Assembly (NCBI GenBank): GCA_001657315.1
Contig: LYSV01000107.1
Location: forward strand, 886-64,885
Source of the DNA: Flammeovirgaceae bacterium BBD 1991-12
GTDB lineage: Bacteria; Bacteroidota; Bacteroidia; Cytophagales; Cyclobacteriaceae
DNA: 64,000 nt
Direction of reading: 5' to 3'
In this document: piece by piece, positions 19,193-28,458 of the stretch
Layout: every line of letters starts with the position of its first letter
Position numbering within the stretch: position 1 is the first letter of the stretch
The notes under the pieces: generated by a model
Told to the model about the DNA's origin: nothing
What the model saw: the letters and a program-made list of their open reading frames with translations, nothing else
The model's database searches: none
Program-made: the position numbers and the translations under genes

Positions 19193-21097
19193 ATGCTCCT
19201 GAACACACTCGACTGGACCCTGGTCGTACTTTTTCTGTTGATATCACTGGCCATAGGTGTGGCAGTATCCCGAAGAGCAGGCTCCAGTGTATCCGAATTC
19301 TTTTTATCCGGTCGTAACATGCCCTGGTGGCTGCTGGGGGTGTCCATGGTAGCCACCACCTTTGCCGTGGATACTCCGAATCTGATCACAGACATCATAC
19401 GGCAGAAGGGTGTCTCAGGCAACTGGTTCTGGTGGGCCTTCCTGCTTACCGGTATGTTCACGGTTTTTGTGTATTCCAGGCTTTGGCGACGTTCCAAAGT
19501 CCTGACCGACCTGGAGTTTTATGAGCTACGCTACAGTGGCAGACCCGCTGCCGTGCTTCGGGGCTTCAGAGCTCTTTATCTGGGATTACTCTTTAATGTT
19601 ATGATCATGGCCACGGTATGTCTGGCTGCCGTGAAGATCGGAAATGTGCTGCTCAACCTCAGCCCTGCCGAAACGCTGATCATTGCTTCTTTGGTTACCG
19701 TCATTTACAGTTCACTGGGAGGGTTAAGAGGGGTACTTATATCGGATTTCTTTCAATTTATCATCGCTATGATCGGATCCGTATGGGCAGCTTATGTTAT
19801 CATTAATTTGCCGGAGGTAGGCGGACTTCAGAAGCTTATGAACACCGATACGGTCAAAGAAAAACTGGACATTCTCCCCGATTTTTCGGACATGGAAAAT
19901 GCCCTTGCCGTATTCATTATACCTCTGGCTGTGCAATGGTGGGCCACATGGTATCCGGGCGCCGAGCCGGGTGGTGGAGGCTATATTGCCCAGCGCATGT
20001 TATCCGCCAGGGATGAAAAAAATGCGATCGGTGCCACCTTGCTTTTCAACCTTGCACATTATGCCCTCCGCCCATGGCCGTGGATCCTCATTGCCCTCGC
20101 TTCAGTGGTCGTATTCCCAGGGCTTGACGATATTAAAACTGTACTGCCGACACTTGATGAGGGGCTGATACAACATGATCTGGCCTATCCGGCTATGCTT
20201 ACTTTCCTACCGCACGGGCTGTTGGGACTGGTGGTAGCCTCATTGGTAGCTGCTTTTATGTCTACCATATCCACACACCTTAACTGGGGTTCCAGCTACA
20301 TTGTCAACGATTTTTACAAACGGTTTATCCACCGGGAGGCATCACAAAAACAAATGGTGAATATCGGCAGGGCTTCCACTGCATTGCTTATGCTGCTATC
20401 GGCACTTATGGCGCTTGCTCTGGAAAGTGCTTTGCAGGCATTCCAGATACTGCTGACCATAGGCGCCGGCACGGGACTCATTTTCCTGCTGCGATGGTTC
20501 TGGTGGCGCATCAATGCGTGGACCGAGCTGGCTGGGATGATAGCTTCTTTCGTGGCAGCTCTGTATTTCGAGTTCCTTCACGAACGTATTGGGTTCACAC
20601 CATTGGAAACATACGCTCAGCTACTACTCAGCATAGGCGTTACTTCCATTATCTGGATAGCTGTAACGCTGCTTACACGCCCCACTGATCTTCAGCAACT
20701 TCAGCAATTTTGCCTCAGTATCAAACCTGCCGGACCTGGATGGAAAAAGGTGATCCACACCCTGCCTGTTGAGGATCAGAACAAGGTACGCTCAGGGCAA
20801 GGTTCACTGTCGGTAGAAATATTTCTCGTTTTTACTGGATGCATTACTATATACGCCACCCTGTTTGCCATGGGGTATGCACTGTATGGCCGGCCCACTA
20901 TAGCCATAACACTCGGGACGATAGCCATAGCAGGAACTGTACTTATCTTCTACATATGGCAAAAGATGATAAAGCAAAAACCACGGGAAGAACATCTTGC
21001 AAACCTTGTACGCAGCGTCGAAAACAATGGACATGAATCCAATAGATCCGACCTTGAAGGGACCTCCTCAATTGATAAAGAGCTATTAAAACGCTAA
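19193..21097 (+). CDS. Sodium:solute symporter (SSS family)
   Basis: A 634-residue inner-membrane symporter with about 13-15 hydrophobic helices. The N-terminus (LDWTLVVLFLLISLAIGVAVSRRAG) and the SEFFLSGRNMPWWLLGVSMVATTFAVDTP region are characteristic of SSS transporters. The STHLNWGSSYIVNDFYKRF segment is typical of the sugar-associated Bacteroidota members. It probably imports the monosaccharide or amino sugar released by the GH20 enzyme. It closes the rightward glycan locus and converges on the phosphoesterase operon. The assignment to family is firm; the substrate is inferred from neighbours. Confidence 0.9.
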   Translation: MLLNTLDWTLVVLFLLISLAIGVAVSRRAGSSVSEFFLSGRNMPWWLLGVSMVATTFAVDTPNLITDIIRQKGVSGNWFWWAFLLTGMFTVFVYSRLWRRSKVLTDLEFYELRYSGRPAAVLRGFRALYLGLLFNVMIMATVCLAAVKIGNVLLNLSPAETLIIASLVTVIYSSLGGLRGVLISDFFQFIIAMIGSVWAAYVIINLPEVGGLQKLMNTDTVKEKLDILPDFSDMENALAVFIIPLAVQWWATWYPGAEPGGGGYIAQRMLSARDEKNAIGATLLFNLAHYALRPWPWILIALASVVVFPGLDDIKTVLPTLDEGLIQHDLAYPAMLTFLPHGLLGLVVASLVAAFMSTISTHLNWGSSYIVNDFYKRFIHREASQKQMVNIGRASTALLMLLSALMALALESALQAFQILLTIGAGTGLIFLLRWFWWRINAWTELAGMIASFVAALYFEFLHERIGFTPLETYAQLLLSIGVTSIIWIAVTLLTRPTDLQQLQQFCLSIKPAGPGWKKVIHTLPVEDQNKVRSGQGSLSVEIFLVFTGCITIYATLFAMGYALYGRPTIAITLGTIAIAGTVLIFYIWQKMIKQKPREEHLANLVRSVENNGHESNRSDLEGTSSIDKELLKR

Positions 21098-21234
21098 TAC
21101 GGTGACTTATTGCCAGGTCTCTCAAGAAGCCGGATTCTCTACCAAAACAAAAGTCTCTTTAGCATGTCACAGGCCATGGATCAGAAGGTCTGTTATATCA
21201 AAGTGCACCAGGTTATTAAGCAGATCTGAAAATA

Positions 21235-23097
21235 CTACTTTGCAAGGTTTAGCAGGTCTTTCATACGTCCCTCACTGTCGTACATTTTAAATTCAAGACG
21301 GTCACCGGACACCGTGATCGTAAAATAATGATGTCCGCGATAGGTCTTGGCGCTGAACCAGGCTCTCGAAGGAGCAAAATCTTCGAGATTGCCTCCTCCT
21401 CCACCTCCCTGAACATAGATCACACCATTTTTTTCATTCACCATATTATCCAGGATAGGCAGTGTACGCTGGTAGGTATGCAAATGGCCAAAAAATACTA
21501 TATCCACACCATATTTTTCATACAGAGGTACAATTCTTCTGACCTGTGGGTCACCCAGCGTTGATGCTCCCTTCCATGAGTCACCGTAATCGTCTTCATC
21601 TGCTGAATAGGGAGCATGATGGTGGGCCACAAACTTCCATTTGGCCGTTGAATTTCTGAGTTTTTCCTCTAGCCATACATATTGCTTTCCACCCGGGGCA
21701 AATTCTTCTTTCAGGTTGCTGTTGAGCATGAAGAATTCAGCATTGCCATAACGGAAAGAATAATATCCTTCATCCTCCGGTAGTTCATGGTACCTTTTGT
21801 ACCAGTAGAGGTCCTGCTCACCGTTGCCTGCCACCGGAAAAACAGGTATGCGGCTGGTTAGTTGGTTCATACCGTGAAAATACTCATAGTTCCATTCAAA
21901 CTTGTGATGCTCCATACCTCCATCCGTGAGATCTCCTACTATCATGATAAAATTCGGACGCTCGTCCCAGACCAGCCTGGAGATACGGTCATTGATATGA
22001 GGCCGAGCTTCAGTATCACCGATCACAGCAAAGGAAAAAGGCGTATTTTCATTCCCCGCTGTTGAAAAAGTCAGATCCCCGGATTCGATTACGTTGCCAT
22101 GGCTGTCCGTCGCTTTTATATTGTAAAAATACTGCTGTCCGGATTCCAGATCTCCCAGAGTGATCGCGTGAATATTCTTTGCCTGACCTGCCACGATTTC
22201 AGGGTCGGCGCTACCTACATCAATGACCACCTTCTCCTTCAAGGGCAACGTTTTTCCATAGTACACCTCTGCATAGGACGGCCTGTCTGTTTCCCAGATC
22301 ATATTGACTGAATGCTCAGTAACATAATTCAGGTAAGGACCCGCATTGAAGTGGAACATATCGGGAAACAGCCTTCCTTCCTCTACCATATGCTGCAGAC
22401 GTGACAAGCTCTCTTTTATCTCAGGCGTGGTCAGAGCACGATCATGGATACGCAGGCATTTCAGCAGATTACCCAGATCCATATAAGGTTCATTTTTCAT
22501 ATAGGCTGCCACCTCCAGCTCCATACCGGTCTGATCAAAAGGTTTGAGTTTTCCTGTCTTCATCGCCCCTACCTGCTCACCATTAAGGTACAAGGTGGCT
22601 TTTTCTCCATCGTAGGTCGCCACCAGATGCATCCAGTATTTTTTCCAGCCCCTTTTTTCAATGGTATGTGTGAGTAATTGCGCAAAAGGTGAAGTCTCCG
22701 TTCTTAAAGACAGGATAACCTCTCTTCCGTAAACACCCAGCAACCAGGCAGGTTCCGAGGGTGTATATTTACTTTTCAGCGCCGTTAGAGCACCAATGGG
22801 CTGATTGACATGATTGACCAGCCACATTTCTATGGTAAATGCATCGTGAGGAAGATCCGCAACAGTGGTAAAGTCGGTCATTCTGTGAGCAGGCTCTTCT
22901 CCATGAAAAACCAGTGGAAGAGTTTTCTGACCAACGGGCGGTGGAGAGACTTCAGGAGGTAAAATTCTTGGCCCCGGATAATTGCCCGCTTTACCCGGCA
23001 GTGTATAATCAGGCCAGAACCACCACTCCCCCTGCAGGGAAGATTGGGCCTGCATAGTAAGGGACGAAAACAAAAAGAGAGTCAACAAATATCTCAT
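21235..23097 (-). CDS. Secreted LamG + purple-acid-phosphatase-like metallophosphoesterase
   Basis: A 620-residue exported protein (signal peptide to about MQAQ, residue 18). A LamG/concanavalin-like domain (about 85-235) is followed by a PAP-type fibronectin-III domain (about 255-345, HSVNMIWETDRPSYAEVYYG) and a calcineurin-like phosphoesterase domain (about 350-570). Metal motifs GDTEA, GDLTDGG, AHHHAPYS and GHLHTYQRT are present. The usual GNHE/GNHD motif reads AGNGEQD, so the His that normally follows Asn is a Gly. It may be catalytically altered or a specialised phosphoesterase. It is the last gene of the SusCD-phosphoesterase operon and overlaps the preceding gene by 4 bp (ATGA). Confidence 0.87.
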   Translation of the reverse strand: MRYLLTLFLFSSLTMQAQSSLQGEWWFWPDYTLPGKAGNYPGPRILPPEVSPPPVGQKTLPLVFHGEEPAHRMTDFTTVADLPHDAFTIEMWLVNHVNQPIGALTALKSKYTPSEPAWLLGVYGREVILSLRTETSPFAQLLTHTIEKRGWKKYWMHLVATYDGEKATLYLNGEQVGAMKTGKLKPFDQTGMELEVAAYMKNEPYMDLGNLLKCLRIHDRALTTPEIKESLSRLQHMVEEGRLFPDMFHFNAGPYLNYVTEHSVNMIWETDRPSYAEVYYGKTLPLKEKVVIDVGSADPEIVAGQAKNIHAITLGDLESGQQYFYNIKATDSHGNVIESGDLTFSTAGNENTPFSFAVIGDTEARPHINDRISRLVWDERPNFIMIVGDLTDGGMEHHKFEWNYEYFHGMNQLTSRIPVFPVAGNGEQDLYWYKRYHELPEDEGYYSFRYGNAEFFMLNSNLKEEFAPGGKQYVWLEEKLRNSTAKWKFVAHHHAPYSADEDDYGDSWKGASTLGDPQVRRIVPLYEKYGVDIVFFGHLHTYQRTLPILDNMVNEKNGVIYVQGGGGGGNLEDFAPSRAWFSAKTYRGHHYFTITVSGDRLEFKMYDSEGRMKDLLNLAK

Positions 23098-24857
23098 ACT
23101 GGTTTTTTCCTTATAAATGAATCGATTACTTCACCTTTTCTGTTTTTGGCAACGAAACTGCAGGTACCACCCTCAATGGTGAAAAGCCCGTAGTGATGCT
23201 GATTCACCACTGTGTCCATTTCAGGGTAATCGGAATTCTCATCCGGCTCAAGACTTCCTCCGGCACCACCAACGATGAGCAGATCAGCCACATGGGCACC
23301 GGCCGATCTTGACCAGTGTTCATAATCATGCGTGTGTCCGCTCACCACAAAATCCACCAGACCGTTCTGTATCAACGGATCCATTACCGTCCTGATCTCC
23401 TCATCACCATGGTAGCCCGGCCAGCCCTGTGAGTAGGGAGGTTGATGGATAAAGACAAAACGCCATGTGGCCTCCCGCCATAGTTCTGAATCTATGGTAT
23501 TTGTCAGCCACCGGAATTGTTCAGGATCATTCTTTATACCAATGGGAAAACTCCGGTTGGGATCGAGGGCTATGAAGGCCGCATTTGCATGACGCCAGGA
23601 GAACCATGTGCGGGCGCTGTCCCTCCCCAAAAAACGATCATAGTTCGCACTGATCAGGTCATTATAGTAGCCATCATAATCATGATTGCCCGCTATAAGG
23701 TAGCAGGGTGTCTGCGCGCCATACGGATACATGGAATTCAGTAGCATATGCCACTCCCGGCGGTTACTCCCCTGACTCACCAGATCCCCTACCCCAACGG
23801 AAAAGCTTATATCCTCCTTATACATAACAGCGTTGACCTCCCGGAACACGGGCCAACCACCCTGGCTATCAGCCCAGACAGAAAATGAAAATGACACCTT
23901 TTGGGATGTGTTTAAAGTGATATCTTCGGTACAGGTAGTGTTTCCCAGGCAAACCCGGTAAGCGTCAGGCAAAGGCAAAGGCTCAGGCAAAGTAAAGCTG
24001 AAAGACCCCTTCTCTCCATCAACCACATACTCGGTACGGGTTCCATCAAAATTCAACGATATGATCGAGGGTATATCCCTGTCACTCTCCCACCTTATCT
24101 CCAGATCATCACCTTTGGCAATAAGGTAGGGTGGGACAAGGAAAGAGGGATAGACCGACAACAGTTCCTCTACTTCATAGAGATGACCCTCAATGCTTAC
24201 CGCCATCAAAACACGTTCGGCAAGTTCACTGGATAACTCAAGAGCCAGTACCTTTTCGATCAGCAACTGCAGCTGTAAAGTCTTTTGTTGTTCTTCTGAA
24301 AAAATGTGATACATTTCTTCATCCAGGAACCGAACATATCTCAGCCCTCCGCTCATGGCATTATTCAACACGCGGATCACCAGATCAACCGAATCCTGCT
24401 GTGCATCAATGAAAAAAAAGTCTTCATAACCTGCCTGGATCGGTTGTGAATTTACGAAAACCTGTGCGCCGTCATCAGCATTAACGTGTAGCCATGTTTT
24501 TGAATTGAACATTATCCTTTTCCTGTACCAAAGGGCTGTACTGGGTTTTAGGGTCCTGTGGGGCAAATACACTATGCTGTCCTCATCCCAGTGGGAAGGT
24601 ATTGTAAACCTGTGCAGTGTTTCATCGGATGATCCGGACCTAAAAAAGAATGTATCCACCGCAGTGCCTGGTGTATTGTACGGGGCGGCCTGTAACGAAT
24701 CCAGCACCTGCATTAATCTTTTATGAACCATAGTGGATGTCTTCTCAGACCCTACAGTGAGTGAGTGATAGGTCATAGATCGGTTCTCCTTCTCGTCAGC
24801 AACGGGCACACAGCTTATCAACGGTACAACCACGACCAGCAAGACAAGTCTTAACAT
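23094..24857 (-). CDS. Metallophosphoesterase lipoprotein (purple-acid-phosphatase-like)
   Basis: A 587-residue lipoprotein with the lipobox PLISC (Cys16). The N-terminal half is a beta-rich, unassigned region with a segment that looks carbohydrate- or ligand-binding (about 85-165), followed by a Fn3-like stretch. The C-terminal calcineurin-like domain (about 330-560) has a complete set of metal motifs: WADSQGG, GVGDLVSQG, AGNHDYDG, HQPPYSQGW and SGHTHDYEHW. It should hydrolyse phosphoesters in the periplasm or on the cell surface. It starts 7 bp after the alkaline-phosphatase-like gene and shares a 4-bp overlap with the next phosphoesterase. The substrate is not predictable from sequence alone. 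Confidence 0.87.
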   Translation of the reverse strand: MLRLVLLVVVVPLISCVPVADEKENRSMTYHSLTVGSEKTSTMVHKRLMQVLDSLQAAPYNTPGTAVDTFFFRSGSSDETLHRFTIPSHWDEDSIVYLPHRTLKPSTALWYRKRIMFNSKTWLHVNADDGAQVFVNSQPIQAGYEDFFFIDAQQDSVDLVIRVLNNAMSGGLRYVRFLDEEMYHIFSEEQQKTLQLQLLIEKVLALELSSELAERVLMAVSIEGHLYEVEELLSVYPSFLVPPYLIAKGDDLEIRWESDRDIPSIISLNFDGTRTEYVVDGEKGSFSFTLPEPLPLPDAYRVCLGNTTCTEDITLNTSQKVSFSFSVWADSQGGWPVFREVNAVMYKEDISFSVGVGDLVSQGSNRREWHMLLNSMYPYGAQTPCYLIAGNHDYDGYYNDLISANYDRFLGRDSARTWFSWRHANAAFIALDPNRSFPIGIKNDPEQFRWLTNTIDSELWREATWRFVFIHQPPYSQGWPGYHGDEEIRTVMDPLIQNGLVDFVVSGHTHDYEHWSRSAGAHVADLLIVGGAGGSLEPDENSDYPEMDTVVNQHHYGLFTIEGGTCSFVAKNRKGEVIDSFIRKKPV

Positions 24858-24864
24858 AAACAGA

Positions 24865-25950
24865 CTATTTGAACATTGAGCTCATTACCTCCCCGGCCTG
24901 CTTCTGTCCAGAATAATCCTCCCCAAGAAAAGCTGCAGCTGTTTTGGCCACCTGATTAAGGTAATACTGACCTGATTGCCGCACTTCTCCCATCGCGGGG
25001 GTATCAGGACCGATCACTGCCACCCAGATCTGGCCTGCGTTGTGTATGCTGGTACCATGGTGCTTCCAGGTCTCTTTGGGTTTAGTGCCTCTGCCATGGT
25101 CTGTAGTTATAATGAATGTGGTTTTTCCCTTGTACTGCTCTTCAGACTGGGCGAAATCCCACAGTTCCTGGATATATGCATCTGTTTGCCGGGCTGATCT
25201 CAGGTACTGATCGTATTCTCCGTCATGTGCAAAGTCGTCCGTTTCGCCATAGGCAATGTACAGCACCCTGGGTTTATTTTTTTTCAGGTCTTCCATGGCG
25301 TAGTGATGTGTAAACACATCAAGCCGCACACCTCCCCACGGACCCCGGATCTCATCCTGGATCTTGTTCAGGAACCTTTCCCGCTCAGTAAGATCTTTCT
25401 CTGCTTTTTCAAAACCGGCGTTGACCGGTATCCCGCTGCGCTCTTCATTGATGATGAACGGGAATACATCCCATGAGCCAAAAGCAGACACCTTGCCGGC
25501 ATATTCTTTCCGCTTGTTGAGGTATTCAAGTACTGTCACATTGGGATTCAGTTTTTTGTCGTTACTGTTGATCCTTTCATCATCAGCAAAGCCACATAGT
25601 ATCTCATTGTAGCCTGGATAAGAGAACCACATCTTATTGGTACAGTCTACCTTACTGTCATATTTGCGATTGCCGTGTAGCTGTCCCTGCCGGGCGATGG
25701 TATTCCAGAAAAACGGCATCAGTTTCTCCCTCCTCACCTTGTAGTCGCTGTGCCAGAATTCCCCAACCAGCTTCTCCGGTTCCTCAACATAACCAGAGTC
25801 ATCTACCAGCAGGGAATCTGCACCATAAAACAGCTCCTGCCACCGGAGGCCATCCAGTGTTATAATAAATATATTTTCCGTGCTGGCTCCCTTTTGAGCA
25901 AACAAAGAAGCCGGAAGAATCAGGAGAAGAATGAATAGTTTTTCTTTCAT
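24865..25950 (-). CDS. Alkaline-phosphatase-superfamily phosphodiesterase/phosphatase
   Basis: A 361-residue exported enzyme from the ATG at 25950, where MKEKLFILLLILPASLFAQ is a clean signal peptide; an upstream in-frame ATG at 26001 would bury it and is not preferred. Superfamily metal motifs are LDGLRWQ at the N-terminus, a Ser in WFSYPGYNEI as the probable nucleophile, ETDDFAHDG, TTDHGRG and a late His in WKHHG. The arrangement is closest to type I phosphodiesterase/nucleotide pyrophosphatase relatives (PF01663/PF00884). The start codon overlaps the stop of the preceding phosphoesterase by 4 bp, so it is part of the same operon. Confidence 0.85.
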   Translation of the reverse strand: MKEKLFILLLILPASLFAQKGASTENIFIITLDGLRWQELFYGADSLLVDDSGYVEEPEKLVGEFWHSDYKVRREKLMPFFWNTIARQGQLHGNRKYDSKVDCTNKMWFSYPGYNEILCGFADDERINSNDKKLNPNVTVLEYLNKRKEYAGKVSAFGSWDVFPFIINEERSGIPVNAGFEKAEKDLTERERFLNKIQDEIRGPWGGVRLDVFTHHYAMEDLKKNKPRVLYIAYGETDDFAHDGEYDQYLRSARQTDAYIQELWDFAQSEEQYKGKTTFIITTDHGRGTKPKETWKHHGTSIHNAGQIWVAVIGPDTPAMGEVRQSGQYYLNQVAKTAAAFLGEDYSGQKQAGEVMSSMFK

Positions 25951-26834
25951 GGGTTTTGGGTTTTTGATCGGGAACGGACCTTGCCGCACTCCCGTTTCCA
26001 TTTATATTGTATGTAATTATTGGTGAATGAGCCGTCATCAAAGAGTTCAATAACAGCGTATCCCGCCGGAGTCTCATGATAATATGGATCTCTCCACCAT
26101 TCACCGCACACTGAACCGTTGCTACAGTAATGAACGTCATTGTAGATGACCTCATCCCTCAAATGGGTATGCCCGCTTAGGCACAGCCTTACCTTTGGGT
26201 ACCTGTGGAAGAGCGCCACCAGTTTTCGTGCGTCTAGGTGAAGCCATGCCGGAGGCAATTTCCAGTAGCCTTCCTGTTCATTGTTACCATCAAACAGGAC
26301 AGCCGCGGAAAGTATGGGAATATGGCTCAGGATCAGAATGTAGCAACCGGACGGCGTGGATTGAACCGTACTCTCCAGCCATTCATATTGTGGCCCGGCA
26401 AGTTTTCCGATGTACCAGTCCCGGCAGGGCAGAATGCTGTCCAGCACGATGATCCGCCAGTTTTGTATATCATGATAGTAATAGGCGTTTTCCAGCTCCA
26501 GCTCATCCAGTGCCCATTCCTTGCCATAAAACAGCCGGGCCGTGGAGCCACCACCCCAGATATCATGATTCCCAAGGCAGTTGAGCATAGGTATATTGCA
26601 TTCGTGCAGACAGAATTCTCTCCATAGCTTCCAGCGTTCACAGGCCAGCTCTTTTGTGCTGCGTATCCCATCCATGATCACATCTCCGCCATTCAGGATC
26701 AGATCAATGTTTTGCTGCCAGGTGTAGAAATGCTCAAAGCACTGTGAAAGATCTTCCACGGAAAGCTCATCCTGCAGGTGGATGTCCGTCAAATGTATGA
26801 TACGTGATACCAGGCTGTGTTTTTGGCCATTCAT
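25947..26834 (-). CDS. Calcineurin-like metallophosphoesterase, no signal peptide
   Basis: A 295-residue protein from the ATG at 26834. An extension to 26855 would use TTG inside a strong hairpin, so it is rejected. There is no export signal, which suggests a cytoplasmic enzyme, unlike the other three phosphoesterases of the operon. All metal motifs are present: HLTDIHLQ, NGGDVIMDG, LGNHDIWGG, LSHIPIL and LSGHTHLRD. The compact CpdA-like architecture fits hydrolysis of a small phosphomono- or diester, perhaps one taken up by the SusCD system. It lies 44 bp after the SusD stop, with a hairpin in the gap. Confidence 0.87.
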   Translation of the reverse strand: MNGQKHSLVSRIIHLTDIHLQDELSVEDLSQCFEHFYTWQQNIDLILNGGDVIMDGIRSTKELACERWKLWREFCLHECNIPMLNCLGNHDIWGGGSTARLFYGKEWALDELELENAYYYHDIQNWRIIVLDSILPCRDWYIGKLAGPQYEWLESTVQSTPSGCYILILSHIPILSAAVLFDGNNEQEGYWKLPPAWLHLDARKLVALFHRYPKVRLCLSGHTHLRDEVIYNDVHYCSNGSVCGEWWRDPYYHETPAGYAVIELFDDGSFTNNYIQYKWKRECGKVRSRSKTQNP

Positions 26835-26842
26835 AATAATGG

Positions 26843-26868
26843 AACAGAGTGGCAAATGCCACTCTGTT
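26843..26868 (-). promoter_or_regulatory. Strong intra-operonic hairpin between susD and phosphoesterase genes
   Basis: A perfect 12-bp stem (26843-26854 AACAGAGTGGCA with 26857-26868 TGCCACTCTGTT) with a 2-nt loop, extendable by one G-U pair. In the leftward transcript it begins 10 nt after the SusD stop codon and ends 8 nt before the ATG at 26834. No U-run follows, so it is not a canonical terminator. It may instead act as an RNA processing or stabilising element or a partial attenuator that sets SusCD levels above those of the phosphoesterases. Confidence 0.65.
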
Positions 26869-26878
26869 TAAAGCCGAA

Positions 26879-28432
26879 CTAGTCTACATCCCACCATACC
26901 GGTGTAGTGATCTGATCAGGTCCCTGCACATTTATGGCAGCTTTATAATTTTCAGCGTTCAATGCCTGTACATCTGTAGGATACATAAATCTTACAGGTA
27001 CAGTAGGAATAAAGGCCGCTGGCCCCGGTGTGATCTCAGGATAACCCGTTCTTCTCCAGTCAAACCATGCTTCCATACCGTTGAAAAACAGGGCAAGCCA
27101 TTTCTGACGCCCGATCTTTTCCAGTTTCTCTTCCTCCGTGCCTGTATAGGCTATGTCTGTCTGGGTAAAATAATCCGCTTCAGGCTGGATCACCGCTGCG
27201 ATCTCACCGAAGTTGCCGGCCTGCAGGCGTGACTCGTAATAATCGAAAGAGGCTCTTATTCCGTTCAGATAGTAGGTCTCCGCATCTCCGGTGGTAATGA
27301 ATCCACGCTCTCTGGCTTCTGCCAGAATGAATTGTACCTCTGCATAGCTGATCAACATGGCCTGATATGCCACGGGCGACGCAAGACTGGTACAGGCGGA
27401 GCAGGAGAACATCAGCCCTACACGTGAAATAAAGTTGGAACCGCCCTTTGAAGGATCACCGCTGGGAGAATACTGGAGCGCCTCTTCGTCAGCGAGACCA
27501 TTCGGCACCCCCTGATAGGTATCCGGATCTCCCAAAACACCTGCATCAGAATCAGTGGTCGGCTGAGCATAAGCGTACAACCGGGGATCATTCAACGATT
27601 TAAGAATGCCTTCCATGTTTTCACTCAGCCGATACTCATCAAATGAGCCTGACCGTGTAGTATATAATGGATGTTGATTTGGCACTTCCGAAAGATATTG
27701 CAGTGCCGCATTATCATCATTACTCTGAATAATAGGGTTAGCGGTGCTGTTATCCAGAATTGCCTGCATGGCAGAGGAAGGATCGATCCTGTCAGACAGT
27801 CGCATGTGAATTCTCAGCCGCAGGGAATTGGCAAATTTCTTCCATTTCATGATGTCCCCATTGAACAGGATGTCTCCTTCCAGCGTCTCGGAGGAGGTAC
27901 CCAACAGTGTATTGGCGTCCTCCAGATCTTCAAGAATACCCTGATAGATGTTCTCCTGACGATCGAAAACCGGATAATTGATCCCTTCCCCGGCAGAAGT
28001 AGCTTCGCTGTACGGCACATCACCATAGGTGTCAGTCATAAAAGAGAACATCCACGATTTCATGATCTTTGCCAGTGCCACGTAGTTGTTCTGTCCTGAT
28101 TCTTCAGAGATCACAATGATGTTGTTCACATCTCTCAGTGCATTGTAAAAATCATTGTAGGGATTGCCTCGTGGCCCCCAGTTATACCGGTCTTCATTGG
28201 TAAACTGGATCTTGGCCGTATATTGCATAACTACATTGCCAAATCCCCAGGCCAAACCAGCTACTTCGTTTACTGAACTTCTGATCACCGTAGGAACCAG
28301 CAGATCGGCAGATACCTGTTCCGGACTGTTGGGGTTTTGATTTATCTCTTCAAAATCATCGTCGCACGAGGTCACAGTCAGCATCAAAACCATGATCAGT
28401 GCTCCTGTTATTTTAAATGTTTTCATTGTCAT
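26879..28432 (-). CDS. SusD-family nutrient-binding lipoprotein (phosphoesterase operon)
   Basis: A 517-residue SusD-like protein from the ATG at 28432; a further ATG at 28426 is equally possible. The in-frame extension to 28462 begins with TTG and overlaps the susC stop, so it is rejected. The lipobox TVTSC is followed by DDDFEEINQNPNSPEQV, the typical SusD-like_2 start. Further family marks are SFMTDTYGDVPYSEA, WKKFANSLRLRIHMRLS and the C-terminal GRQKWLALFFNGMEAWFDWRRTGYP, ending in WWDVD. It is the lid partner of the SusC encoded just upstream. Its operon neighbours are phosphoesterases, not glycosidases, so the ligand may be phosphorylated. Confidence 0.93.
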   Translation of the reverse strand: MTMKTFKITGALIMVLMLTVTSCDDDFEEINQNPNSPEQVSADLLVPTVIRSSVNEVAGLAWGFGNVVMQYTAKIQFTNEDRYNWGPRGNPYNDFYNALRDVNNIIVISEESGQNNYVALAKIMKSWMFSFMTDTYGDVPYSEATSAGEGINYPVFDRQENIYQGILEDLEDANTLLGTSSETLEGDILFNGDIMKWKKFANSLRLRIHMRLSDRIDPSSAMQAILDNSTANPIIQSNDDNAALQYLSEVPNQHPLYTTRSGSFDEYRLSENMEGILKSLNDPRLYAYAQPTTDSDAGVLGDPDTYQGVPNGLADEEALQYSPSGDPSKGGSNFISRVGLMFSCSACTSLASPVAYQAMLISYAEVQFILAEARERGFITTGDAETYYLNGIRASFDYYESRLQAGNFGEIAAVIQPEADYFTQTDIAYTGTEEEKLEKIGRQKWLALFFNGMEAWFDWRRTGYPEITPGPAAFIPTVPVRFMYPTDVQALNAENYKAAINVQGPDQITTPVWWDVD

Positions 28433-28458
28433 CTGTTTTAAAAGATTGGGTGAGTGGA

